Part shown: one piece after another, positions 46,348 to 56,759 of the stretch
How the letters are laid out: every line of letters begins with the position of its first letter
How positions within the stretch are numbered: position 1 is the first letter of the stretch
Assembly: GCA_949317995.1 (NCBI GenBank)
Contig: OX439040.1
Location: forward strand, 56,578,089-56,642,088
Direction: 5' to 3'
From: Acholoe squamosa
Taxonomy: Eukaryota > Annelida > Polychaeta > Phyllodocida > Polynoidae
Length of the DNA stretch: 64,000 nucleotides
The notes under the pieces: model-generated
What the model saw: the letters and a program-made list of their open reading frames with translations, nothing else
Told to the model about the DNA's origin: nothing
Databases searched by the model: none
Translations under genes and position numbers: made by a program

Positions 46348-47259
46348 GAGAGGTACATACATGTACTGCTTTGCCGGACCCTCTACGACACTCAGGAAGT
46401 GCCAGGGGGGGAATGCTTCACATGGGAAGTTTATGATATCTGAATCTGCATTATCAAAGTCACAGGAGGTAGCCAATGTACATGTACATGTACTCTACAG
46501 ATTGAAAGGACTTTTGAGAGTGTGTACAAGTAGTGAACATTTTGGTGGTGTTGCAGAGTCTCTTTTCTTAGACACAAAAAGTGTTTTCAAATCACATGAT
46601 CTAACTAGAATAGGTTGGTGGGATTTTAACATGATATATTTTTGTGAAATTGGATTCAAATTTACTTAAGAGTCACTCCCAAATTTCTCTGACGATTTGT
46701 GTCTTATGGCAGCAAAATAACTTAAAGGGGTCTAAAATTGGTAATTTTACAAAATTAAGGGGGGGGGGGAAATGCTATAGGGTCAGTCCGGTTTTGCTCC
46801 ATCAGGTCAGGTAACCTGAAGTACATCCTTTTTGTCTCAAGAACCAGAAGAAATTTGTTTGTGGTTGCAAAACCTCAACATGCTCAGTATTTTATACAAC
46901 ATGATTTTCACATCTTTTGATAAAGTTTTCACCATTTTAGATTTGCTGATAACCAATCATGTCCTTTCCGAAAGGAGCGAGATAAGGGTGACTTTCTCTC
47001 AGCCATTTTCTACTCACAATAGATCTTTTTTTCAGAATACTGGCTATGAGGTAATTCCACAGAACCTATGCTAAATCAGCAATTCATATACATTTGTATA
47101 TTAACATATTTACTGTAGGTGACCAGTTTGTACATAAGTCGAGCTGTGCACTTTGAATATCTATAGGTAAAGTGACAGTGACTGCTGTATATGTACGGAG
47201 GCCGTCTACAACTATAGTATACCCTTTGTTATCGGACCTGTCTTTGTTTCACTATGCAG
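46348..47259. other. No gene seen
   Basis: Frames of 80-102 codons (46361, 46832) are AT-driven and domainless. G-run near 46762. Confidence 0.35.
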
Positions 47260-47650
47260 CTCCAGGTCTCACAGAGAACTATAACATTATGTCCAACGCT
47301 TTGATGTCTTATTTAGTATTTGCGGCCCTTTAATTGTCTAATTGTTCCTTCATTAAAGAGACTTTCAATGCTTGCTGATCAGAGGAAAGTTTAACGGCAC
47401 TGCAAAAAGTAATTCTAATGGCACTACTGCCATCGGGGATTCTCCTAGATGAGAGGGACCTGTGTGTACTTTCACTGAAAGTTGTTTAATAAATAAGACC
47501 CTGCAATGCATGGCCTTCTTATTGAGTGTCTTATATGTCAGTTATCAATTTAGAAATAGTGCCGTAAGCCGTGATTAATAAGTTCAGGAGGTGATCGATA
47601 GAGGAACCATATAACTCTCCATCATATCAAAGGAAAAGGAATAGGCGAGC
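47260..47650. promoter_or_regulatory. Candidate conserved regulatory element
   Basis: GGCCCTTTAATTGTCTAATTGTTCC, GCCGTGATTAATAAG, TCAATGCTTGCTGATC and GTTATCAATTTAG are interspersed in non-repetitive sequence: homeodomain TAATTG/TTAAT and a SOX-like ATTGTT. Confidence 0.33.
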
Positions 47651-48033
47651 AGGAATTCATGGAAAATGTGTTTTTTTATATACTGTCCATACACTTATCA
47701 TGAGTACATTGTAGTTGCAGGAGTGTAGCTGAATGGTAGATCGTATTGAAAGCACTAAACTATATTATCTGACTTATTCCTTATACTTATTTCCATCGTA
47801 TATAGACTGAAATGTAACCTACAAACCTTAATCTTCTTCCTTCAAAGGTGTTATTTATTACACAGAACTTACTTATATTGTGTCAAAAGTTGATATATCA
47901 CAATGCACTTAGTTTCAGTTTTTCAGGTGTTATCTTTTCAGATTTAAAATATGTTAGGATAAAAGTTATACGATCCATAGCTAGTGCCTAATGCAAGTCT
48001 ATATACATTCATTGTATTGCCAACGTCAGTAGT
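47651..48033. other. No gene seen
   Basis: AT-rich spacer. Confidence 0.4.
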
Positions 48034-48168
48034 AACTAAGTAATGTATGGGCTAACAGGCACCGAATGGCATGTATCGTAGGATATCGAACGAGTGGCCG
48101 CAGGCCACGAGTTTGATATCCTACGATACATGCCATGAGGTGCCTGTTAGCCCATACCTTACTAAGTT
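48034..48168. repeat. 135-bp near-perfect palindrome
   Basis: Arms of about 66 bases read from AACTAAGTAATGTATGGGC inward to GAGTGGCC and back out from GGCCACGAG to GCCCATACC...AAGTT, with roughly seven mismatches and only three bases between arms. A cruciform or hairpin is possible in single-stranded DNA or RNA. Probably a fold-back element of its own. Confidence 0.85.
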
Positions 48169-48239
48169 TATTACACGATTAATCAATAAAAAATCAATAA
48201 ATAATCAATAAAATATCAATAAAAACAAGTTGAAAACAA

Positions 48240-48660
48240 AAATCCTTCCCCGGGACACGAAGCCTGCCATAGGTACATACACCTCCTTGCCCGGCAGCGG
48301 ACAGCGGCAGCCCCCGTCTCGGCTAGGGTTGGCAGCGGCACACGGTGAAAAATAGTGTATGTACACGATCGATACATACACCTCGTCGCCCTGCAGGGCA
48401 AACGGCGAAAAAAGAAGCTTCTCGCGGTTATGTTTGTGTATAATACACCTCCTCGCCTGGCAGCGGACAGCGACAGTGCACACGGCGAAAAAAGATGCGC
48501 CCAGACCGGGGCTCGAACCGTGTACCTCACGCGGCTGAGCGCAAAGCGCTAACCGCTAGACCACCGCGCCTTCTCCGTTCAACGCGTCTCGCGGTTATGT
48601 TTGTGTATAATACACCTCCTCGCCCGGCAGCGGACAGCGACAGCGCACACGGCTTTGTAT
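48240..48660 (-). mobile_element. tRNA-derived SINE cluster with duplicated segment
   Basis: A ~62-bp segment (TCTCGCGGTTATGTTTGTG ... GGACAGCGACAG) occurs at about 48419-48480 and 48592-48653. Related decayed units lie at 48268-48420 (GGCAGCGGACAGCGGCAG). Between the two copies the minus strand carries a tRNA-like head (48497-48570). Overlapping frames of 63-104 codons are products of the repeat. Confidence 0.6.
48497..48570 (-). repeat. tRNA-like SINE head (not a functional tRNA)
   Basis: On the minus strand GGTGGTCTAGCGGTTAG is an A-box region and GGTTCGAGCCC a B-box, in Glu/Asp-tRNA style. The acceptor stem (GGCGCGG against GGGCGCA) and T-stem do not pair, so I read it as the pol III head of a SINE. 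Confidence 0.6.
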
Positions 48661-48696
48661 CATATCCAGACCTGGTTCGAACCGAGCGTATCTCGT

Positions 48697-48816
48697 CAGT
48701 CCTTGTGGCGCAGTGCATAAGGAGTTGGATTTGGGATGTGAGACTGCAGGTTCGATCCCTACCCTGGCCTGGAAAATTTCGTGGGTTTTAACATGTGACA
48801 TGTGACATGTGACATG
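48697..48816 (+). mobile_element. tRNA-derived SINE with ACATGTG tail
   Basis: TGTGGCGCAGTGCATAAGG (A-box region) and GGTTCGATCCC (perfect B-box) are spaced as in tRNA genes. A short body and (ACATGTG)3 tail follow. Acceptor pairing is poor, so it is a SINE rather than a tRNA gene. Confidence 0.72.
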
Positions 48817-48820
48817 GACA

Positions 48821-48885
48821 AGGAGTGCTGATATCCACCTCAGAGAGTGCTGATATCCACCTCAGAGAGTGCTGATATCCATCTG
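48821..48885. repeat. 23-bp tandem repeat
   Basis: GAGTGCTGATATCCACCTCA occurs three times in a row with the last copy diverged. Confidence 0.85.
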
Positions 48886-49164
48886 GGATCTGCTCATAAG
48901 GGGTCGCACAATATGCAGGAATATCAGAACTGGGATATCCAGGAAAAGCACTGTGAGTCACAGAAAGCGTGTAATAAAAAGTGCATATAGACTGTTTCCT
49001 CTCCCCCTGTCCTGCACTGAACACACGGGATGCAAAGGGGAGAGGGCTAGCTCGTCCTTTAGCACATGTATGATTTATTGTAACTGAAGATGAAGGAGAT
49101 ACAGGCTGAATCGTTATAAGTGTTGTGTTTAGTGAGATGAAAGGGAAGCGCATAGTTGAGCGTA
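48886..49164. other. No gene seen
   Basis: Flank of the long-TIR element. Confidence 0.35.
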
Positions 49165-49325
49165 CTACGGAGCCCTGGAGGTGACATTTCTTATCTATCT
49201 ATAATTCCAGAATATCATTATATAAACCATGAAATGTAAGAGGTTTTACCTCTTATGTATTCAATTACTTATCAACTACAATGATAGCACTATGTAAGAA
49301 CTAGTGCTAGTGTTGGTTATGTATG

Positions 49326-49369
<44 letters not shown>
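49326..49369. repeat. (TA)n microsatellite
   Basis: TA units with TATACAT interruption, inside the left TIR of the 3.2-kb element. Confidence 0.95.
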
Positions 49370-49370
<1 letters not shown>

Positions 49371-49564
49371 TAAAACTGTTACTATAAATAGCCTACTCTG
49401 AGAGCACCTGCAGCGTAGAAAATTCCATTCAGCCAGGATGTCTCACCTCTTTCCCACTCTGTCCAACTTCAACTGTGTGAACTGTTTCTCTTCACACTCC
49501 CCTCTCTCCCTCATTCTCTTTTTTCCTCTCTCTCCCCCTCTCTTTCTATTTCTTCCTCCCACCT

Positions 49565-50455
49565 CTACCCACTTCTCTCTGTGGGGATGGGGAAGGGGGG
49601 ATGAAGGAGAGACAAAGGGTAGGAAGCTATATACAGGGAGAGATAGAAATGGATAGACAGAAAGGAGGGCGGAATTGAACAAATTAAGAGAGGGAGGATG
49701 TAAAAGGCAGGAGGGAGGAAGGATGGGATGATGTTAATGAGAGAAGAGAGGGAGTTTGGGAAGGAACAATTAAAGGAAGGATAGAGAGAGGAAGCTAGGC
49801 ATGGAGGGAGGAAGGAGGAGAAGGAGGGCATTAAAGGGCCCAGGGCATCGATAAACACATGAAGACAGAAGAGAAGGAAGAGGGGAAGAGCAAGTGAGAG
49901 AGAGAGGGAGGGAGAAAGAAGGAGACAAGCACATATACACCCAGGTAGGGTGAACGGAGAGCAGCAGGGAAGAAAGGATGGAGGGAGGCAGCAGATAGGC
50001 AAACATGCAGAAAGTAGCCAGGAAAGGCAAAGGGAGGGAGGAAGGGAGGAAAAAGAGGGGAGGAAGGGAGGCACACACACATGGAAAAGCTTGTCAGGCA
50101 GACAGATAGGATGAAGGAGACAGGTTGGGAAATGAACAGGGAGGCAGACATACTTAGGGAGACAGCCAGGCAGCCATAGTACAGGCAGAAAACCTTCATC
50201 AGTCAGTCATAGTTGAGGGAGGGAGGGAGACAGGTAGGCATGGGGTAGTAAGGCAGGATGAAGGAAGAGAGGAAGGCAGTCAAAAAAAGAAGGCAGGCAG
50301 GGAGGATCCAGGAAGAGACAAAGATAGAGAGAGAAAGAAAGAATCAAAGGGAGAGAGAGAAAGCAAGAGAGTGAAAGAGGAGGAGAGGGAGAGAAAGAGG
50401 GAGGCACAGGAGCTGAGGGAAAAGGGAAAGAGAGGGAGCGAGGGAAAGGGTCCAT
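49565..50455. repeat. Polypurine tract (GGA/GGGA rich)
   Basis: About 900 bases where the plus strand is more than four-fifths A/G by eye, in imperfect GGAGGAAGG and GAGAGGGAG units. The 102-171 codon minus frames are Ser/Leu/Pro low-complexity artefacts. It could adopt triplex (H-DNA) structure. Confidence 0.85.
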
Positions 50456-50483
50456 CCTCTTTTCTTTCATCTTTCTATACTTC

Positions 50484-50951
50484 TGTAGTGTTCTACCCCT
50501 CGATGTTCAATCGAATCTTTCGATAAACAACGAAGAACAACTATTTAGGTTCCAGTTAAAACTTTATTGTCTAATAACACATAGGCATCAGCCGTTCTCG
50601 ATCACAGTTACAGGTGGCAGAGTTTGAACTCTATAACAGGTTCGACACTAGGCCTTCTAGTGTCTACAGTTGATATTCCACATACACCTCCTCTGTGCAG
50701 CAGCACAGAGGAGTATTAGAATATGGTAGCCGGGCAGCCGCCAACCATCGCTCACGATGGTCAGTCGGGGCTGGACTGACCCTGAGGAAGGCCGTACAAC
50801 GGCCTTATATACACCGGAGTCGAGGGCCACATGACCAAGTGGTGACGTGGCGCTGGACTCCAGCGCCCCCAGGCGTCGGGTAATAGAGATGCTCTCAATG
50901 TCGCCCACGAGGACCACGAAGGTACCTCGAAGACGACTCGGGACCACCACA
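50484..50951 (-). mobile_element. Solo LTR, minus orientation
   Basis: Starts TGTAGTG and ends CACCACA on the plus strand, flanked by CTTC on both sides (50480-50483, 50952-50955). On the minus strand GTATATAA (50805-50812 complement) precedes AATAAAG (50563-50568 complement) by about 240 bases, as a pol II LTR promoter and poly(A) signal would. Between them lie three hairpins, at 50758-50780, 50688-50713 and 50644-50664. No internal region remains, so this is a recombination footprint. Confidence 0.75.
50688..50713 (-). other. Hairpin in the R-like region of the solo LTR
   Basis: CTCCTCTGTGC-AGCA-GCACAGAGGAG, an 11-bp perfect stem with a 4-base loop. It falls some 70-95 bases downstream of the expected minus-strand start site. 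Confidence 0.6.
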
Positions 50952-51084
50952 CTTCCATCCCTCCAACCATTTTCTTCTCTCACCCTGCCCTCTCCTTCCC
51001 TACCCCTCCTTATCCCTCTCTTCCTCCCTTCCTTCCTTTCTCACCTTCCCTAACTCCAAAAACTCATAAAATTTATGTATATAG

Positions 51085-51270
51085 GAACATATATAAGCAT
51101 GAAGCCTTTCTCTTATATATAGAAGGAGCTATATACACAAGACAGAACAATCTCTCTGCTTGGTGTGCTTATGTGTAACCAGAGTTATACACATAAGACA
51201 AAGCAATCTCTCTGCCTGGCATTTTTCTTATGTATAACTGGAGCTATATACATAAGACAGACCTAAATGT
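51085..51270. repeat. Tandem repeat of about 57 bp
   Basis: Units contain AGAC(A)AAGCAATCTCTCTGC, TTATGTGTAAC and GAG(C/T)TATACACATAAG, about 2.5 copies. Confidence 0.7.
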
Positions 51271-51379
51271 CACTATAAATAGCCCCAGTAACTTATGGCA
51301 TCCAGACAGAGTGAGGATTGAAATGGGTATAAAGCAGAGGAAGGAAAGAGAAGGAGGGAGGAAGGCAGGGAGGGAGGAG

Positions 51380-51870
51380 CTCATACTCTATGGACCTCCA
51401 GTCCTATGGAGCTCCATGTTCCATAGGCTCTCATGCTTCCTGGTGTGCTATGCTCCATAGAGCAACATGCTCCATAGTGCTCCATTGAAAATGAAGCACC
51501 ATGCTTTAGGAGCATGGAGCTCCATGGAGCTCCATGTCCCATATAGCTCCATGGTGCACCATTCTCCATGGTGCTCCATGTTGTATAGAGCTCCATGGTG
51601 CTTCATGTTACATAGAGCTCCATGGTGCTCCATGCTCAATGGTGCTCCATGTCATATAGCTCCATGGTACTCCATAGACACCCCATGGTCTATGGAGTTC
51701 CATGCTCCAAAGCACTCATGCCCCATGATGCTCCAACCTGAATAGTGCTCCATAATCCATGGTGCTCCATGGTGATAGTACTGCTATAGTTAGCTCTGTG
51801 GTCCATATAGCTGTATTGTACATGTTCCATGGAGCTCCATGAACCATGGTGGTCCATATGTTACCCAGTG
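51380..51870. repeat. GAGCTCCATGG satellite
   Basis: About 490 bases of irregular 8-14 bp units containing (G)AGCTCCATG and GTGCTCCATG. Units are self-complementary in part (CATGGAGCTCCATG). The overlapping Met/Glu/His-rich frames on both strands are artefacts. Confidence 0.88.
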
Positions 51871-51995
51871 CTGTATGCTCCTTTCCCCATGCCCATTTTC
51901 CTCTCTCACTCCCTCCCTCCTCCCTCTCACCCTGTATTTGTACTTTCCCTCCCTCCATCCTATCCATGCCCACTCCTTTAGAGAAATAGTTATGT

Positions 51996-52052
<57 letters not shown>

Positions 52053-52098
52053 GAGAGAGAGAGACACACACACAGACACAGACAGACAGACAGACAGG
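51996..52098. repeat. Compound (GA)n/(CA)n/(GACA)n microsatellite
   Basis: GA units to about 52062, then CA and GACA units. Confidence 0.95.
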
Positions 52099-52382
52099 GT
52101 GGATACGGTGCTAAAGGGGAACAGACCTCCTGGCTGGATGAACTTTCCCACGCTGCAGGTGCTCTCAGTGAAGGCTATTTATAGTAACAGTTTTAGTGTC
52201 TCTTATGTATGCATATACTCCTCATTATATATATAAGACCCACATCCAACTAACAATGCTGTCATTATGCTTATGGCAATTAGTTATACATAAGAGGTAA
52301 AACAAATTACATTTCATGGTTTGTATATATGATGCATCAGTATTATAGATAGATAAGAAATGTCACCTCCAGGGCTCCGTAG

Positions 52383-52739
52383 CAACCTATCTATTCACAC
52401 TTGTTGATATGGCTAGATTGCCACAAACACAAACAACATGCAGTTTCACGTATCACTCAAAAGTGGGGATTATTTTAGTGTCATGACACTTAGTCCTGTA
52501 TATCCACAAGGTGTAGGCAGGTGAAATATGACTCAAGACCCTGTGGAGGTGTTTCAGGTTAAATGGTCTGAAGATCAGTAGGTCGGATATCTTTTTGAAC
52601 CTTTTTTTTTTAGTTGTTATCTGTATGACCTGAAGCTGAACTGAACTGTCCTGGATATCAACTTTGTTTGGTACCCTGAGACACAATTAGGTTTATTTTC
52701 CTTTTTGGACTCATCTACATTTAATTTGATAGATGACTG
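52383..52739. other. No gene seen
   Basis: AT-rich; a 77-codon minus frame is of chance length. Confidence 0.38.
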
Positions 52740-54070
52740 TCACAATTTCTGATATGCCGTGTTTCCTGCAGATTTCAGCGGAGGCACAATACAGAGAGGA
52801 CAGGGATGTGTTTGGAGATCGAGATGCAGGAAAGGATAATTTGAGATGAAGCACAGTCATTGAGGACACTTCTCTGTCATAGCCTGGGGAAAATTAATAA
52901 AACAGGAAGGCATCAGATGCCCTTTTATGTATTGCTAATAAAGCACCAAACACAGGGAATTCTTTGAAGTGAAAAGTGCTTTTAATTCCAGACAACGCTT
53001 TATCCTTCAGCTCCAGAGCCAACGGCAGCCCGTTCCAGGCAATACCTTACCTCTAATTAAGGACTTCAGAACGGATCGTGGGATCCCCGGAAAAAGAAAA
53101 GCAGAAGAAAGTAGATTAGATTTAACATTAGAAGGGCTTTTTTGTCAGATCAATATCCACGGCCCATAGATATTAAGAATATTTGAAGCTGCGGCGGTTC
53201 CGGAAACGACTGGAAATGTGACTTTTGTTCATTTGTTGGTGACGAGAAGCCAGAAGCAGAAGACTTTCGTCATATTTGCCGCGCTTTTTGTTTTTGTTCT
53301 TTCTTCTCCTTAGAGGCAGCAATGAACTACTGTAGAACGTATAAAACTACATTGATTGAAGTCTTAGAGGAAGGGAGGAGAAGAGAAGGGGGTATAGAGG
53401 TAGGTGGCGTGGGGGTGCTGGGGCTATGGAAAAGATTAAAAAAAAGAGACTCTCAGAGATCTGAAAGGATATTTCCTTTCCAAATCTGCTCTTTTCTAGA
53501 GATAGGATTCAGAGACTTCAATCGGAGGAGTGTCGACAAAATGCCCATTAATTGTCTTTGATGGCGGTTTTTAGCAAAGCACGTCTCGCATTGTGAGTTG
53601 CAGGGGTGGCAAAATTGACAATCGAGATTGTTTGGGACCGTGGAGAGAGGGGAGGGGGTGTAGGGAGCGCTGGCGTTGTCTCCATGGGATTAATTACCTC
53701 CAGTTTCACCCGGATAACAATGAAGACGAAAAATTCATTAATCATTCTACTCCTAATTAGAAAGGTAATATGCATGACAATTAGGGCTTCAATCGATGTC
53801 GGCCTCAGCCATTTTTGTCGCGTTGTCTCTGCCTTAATGGGAATTATAGTCGACTGTTGGCACAATGGCTGGTATAGCGAGAAGTTACTCAGAGGGAACT
53901 AAGTCCATTTGAAGCTGGTCTGGTCTATTGGGTAACCCTCATATACTTTCTATCACGCGCGCCGTGACTTAAGTCTAAGACACAGTGAAGCAGAGAAGAA
54001 GTGAGATGATTAAATCAAGCAAGTGTTTTTAATTGAGCGTCAGATTCAATTCTTTTGATCTTGAAAGTGA
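52740..54070. promoter_or_regulatory. Large candidate regulatory block with TAATTA cluster
   Basis: Non-repetitive, balanced composition over 1.3 kb. TAATTA occurs at 53054, 53691 and 53754. ATGCAT (53770) and CAATTAGGG (53778) follow within 30 bases of the last. The core 53570-53890 also holds GCCATTTTTGTCGCG and GGCACAATGGCTGG (SOX-like). Frames on both strands (98 and 105 codons) overlap precisely here and probably reflect composition. This is the densest homeodomain-motif cluster in the window. Conservation is inferred. Confidence 0.42.
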
Positions 54071-55139
54071 AAAGAGGAATATTCACTCCTACTGCCCATT
54101 AAAGTGCAATTCTATTCCTTTTGGATCATTTTTAGGGCACGTACATATGTATACCATGGTAGAGCTATGTACCAGCCCTATTCAGTTGGTGGTCAGTCGG
54201 GAGTAGTTTTGAGAAGATCGGAGATAAGAGACAAGATAAGGGTCCAATTGAGGCCTTCTACTCCTGGTCCCTGGTTTACAAATCCCTCTATTTTCTTTAA
54301 GAGGTAATTTATATTAGTAAAGAGGCTGATTTTTTCTATATTTTTAAATTCCTGATTTGTTTTAGATTTTCTACAAATTTTCCTCCATCTTATCAATGAT
54401 TTTGTGACTTTGAGAAATTCCTCTCTCACTTTCTATTACCCAGAGGTTTAGAGCCCCACTGCCTCTGTCCACATCAGCCTCCCGCCAGGGGAGGTTTCAG
54501 AAATGACTGACCTATGCCTGTATTGCCAAGGAAAAGACAATCAATTATTCACATTTTGTAGAATACATGTATGTTCACCTTAGGCGTATGTCTTAGCGTC
54601 CCAGGCAGCGCATATAGATTTCAATACCATTCTCCTGGGTGCTTATTCGAGATGGATGTAACTAATATGATGGACATCTACTATATTCTTTTCTGCTTTT
54701 TTCTCTCTTTTCTCTTTTTTGCTTGGTCATTACCTTTGTTTAGAATGAATAGCAAATTGTAACTATTTTAATTACCGCCAAATAAAACATTTTTCAAACT
54801 CCAACTATTGTCAAAAATAACAGATTTGCCTAATAAAACACACACTTACCTCCTTGCCTTTCTTGTAGTTCACGTGAATATTACCCATCTAAGATTGAAA
54901 GTGAAGAATATGTCTCACATTTTACCCCTGACCCAACTTCACCAGCACCTTTCCCCGTCAAAAAATGACCTCCTATGACCATCCATGCAAGATGGAGTTT
55001 TCTCAGTCACAGCTATCCATATCTTGCCATTTTGATCGTGACTTTCAAAGATCACTTACCTTGTGACCTCAATGACTACCTCATAAAGAGTTACTAGGAC
55101 GTGGAAGTCACCTTTCCCACGATTCCATGTCTACACCTA
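54071..55139. other. No gene seen
   Basis: AT-rich with short frames only. Confidence 0.38.
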
Positions 55140-56002
55140 CACTGCAAAAATGTTGTTCAGGTTTTAAACATGTTTAGGTCTAAACATGTTTAAAACCTAA
55201 ACATATAGGTCAGTTAGGTGTCTCATTGACCACTCGTTTAGGAATTAAACACTTTTAATCTAAACACATAAACATTATTGCTAAACATGTTTAGATGTTT
55301 AACATTTAAACACATTGAATAGCAGGTGTTTAGATTTAAACATAAATATGTTTAGATACTCAGTTTTCAAATACACACCAGGTTGCAGCACTACCCTTGA
55401 ATGGATATTCTGTACACAATCACAATCAATTATGGTGACAAATGTCCCCAAAGACCATGTTGATAATGGTTTCATGTCATAGTATATCATGGGAGTAGAA
55501 ACAGCAATAAAGAATTGACTAAACCCACGAAACATTACCATCATTGGTTCAAAATAATCAATAAATTCCATGTTAGACACCTATTTCAGTTTTTTTTTGT
55601 AAAGGATAAAGCAATCTTCTTCATGCCAACATGTTGTACTTTCTCAAGTCTCTCATTCTAATGCAGTGTATACATATATATGTGTTTATATACCTGTGGC
55701 TGACATCTTTAGAGACTTTATAGATACCTTCTCATGCCCCCCCCCGAAAGTGAATAAAAAAGGATAATCCATCATTCTCTTAAGCATACATTTGTAAACC
55801 CTCAGGTTCCATCTAATTAGTTAGACATCTAAACACAAAATTTTGTATCAGAAAAAAATTGAACCTAAACACCTAGACATCTAAACACGTTAGCTAAGAA
55901 CATTGTTTGGCTAAACATGTTTAGGAACCTAATTTGTTTACAGAAACGTTGCAAGAAAATGTTTAGAATTGTCTTTAGGATCTAAACACCATTTTTGCAG
56001 TG
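55140..56002. mobile_element. CACTA/EnSpm-like transposon, AAACATGTTTAG array
   Basis: Ends CACTGCAAAAATG and CATTTTTGCAGTG are perfect inverted copies flanked by TA on both sides. AAACATGTTTAG, GTTTAGA and TCTAAACA cores recur about 25 times near the two ends in both orientations. No transposase. Shares motif with 8370-8565 and terminus style with 22621-23806. Confidence 0.8.
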
Positions 56003-56189
56003 TAGCAAGGGCTTCACATAGCGACTTTCTCTCACTTATGCTGCCTTCCCAGATCTTTGATCCTCATTCCTAGTTTCAAATACTCCCCTATCGATATGTA
56101 TAGGCCTAGCCTATGGAAAGGTGATACATGGAAATAACTATAGATACCATAGCTCGTTTCCAATCTGGCTTTACCCCGGCCCTTATAAT

Positions 56190-56190
<1 letters not shown>
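56003..56190. other. No gene seen
   Basis: Spacer. Confidence 0.35.

Positions 56191-56259
<69 letters not shown>
56191..56259. repeat. (TA)n microsatellite
   Basis: About 34 TA units. The Ile/Tyr frames are artefacts. Confidence 0.97.
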
Positions 56260-56263
<4 letters not shown>

Positions 56264-56759
56264 ACATTCAGTTTTGGTATATGTTACCATGTCCCTGCAC
56301 TTATTCAAGATCGATGCTCATTCAAAAGACCCGGCGCTTATTTAGGCCACTCCTGTTTAAATTCACCAGTATATAGTCTATCAGTATCACGCTATTCCCT
56401 GTCATTATCCATGACCGGATATAATTTGTTTGGGATAATTTTTTTTTTATTGTGCCTCATATATATTTCAGTAGCCCTGTACCGTGGCGCTTATTAGAGA
56501 CGGGTGCTTTAATACTTGAGATCCTGGCACCTACGTAAACACAGTAGTCCCTTTACATGTACCCAATTCGTGTCTCCCACTTTGTTTTAGCAACTTTACT
56601 CAATAGACGTACCAATCCTCCTAACTTCCACATTCCATCACATTATTTTACTTGGATCCCCCACTTCCCCTTTTTCATCCCTATATACTCCCGTTGGAAC
56701 GTAACTTCACCCCCTCTTTCTTTTACTTCAACCTCCCTTCCTTCCATCTCGCTCCGCCC
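56260..56759. other. No gene seen
   Basis: Short frames only. Confidence 0.38.

Larger units (their letters stand above)
49165..52382. mobile_element. 3.2-kb element with long terminal inverted repeats
   Basis: CTACGGAGCCCTGGAGGTGAC at the left is the perfect complement of the right end. Inverted matching continues inward through TTTCTTATCTATCTATA, CCATGAAATGTAA, GTTTTACCTCTTATGTA and AAAACTGTTACTATAAATAG to GAGAGCACCTGCAGCGT (about 49420 / 52150). TIRs are thus about 250 bp. The interior goes from purine-rich (49565-50450) to pyrimidine-rich (51890-51970), consistent with degenerate inverted symmetry. A solo LTR (50484-50951), a ~57-bp tandem repeat and a GAGCTCCATGG satellite fill the middle. 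There is no transposase. A target duplication could not be fixed. Confidence 0.72.

Noticed and set aside
48497..48570. Possible tRNA gene
   Set aside because: A and B boxes are present, but acceptor and T stems do not pair and the copy is flanked by repeats; it is a SINE head.
49565..50199. Open frames of 102-171 codons on the minus strand
   Set aside because: They are Ser/Leu/Pro runs generated by a polypurine tract with no stop codons; three frames stay open together, which real genes do not show.
51381..51745. Met/Glu/His/Gly-rich frames on both strands
   Set aside because: Artefacts of the GAGCTCCATGG satellite.
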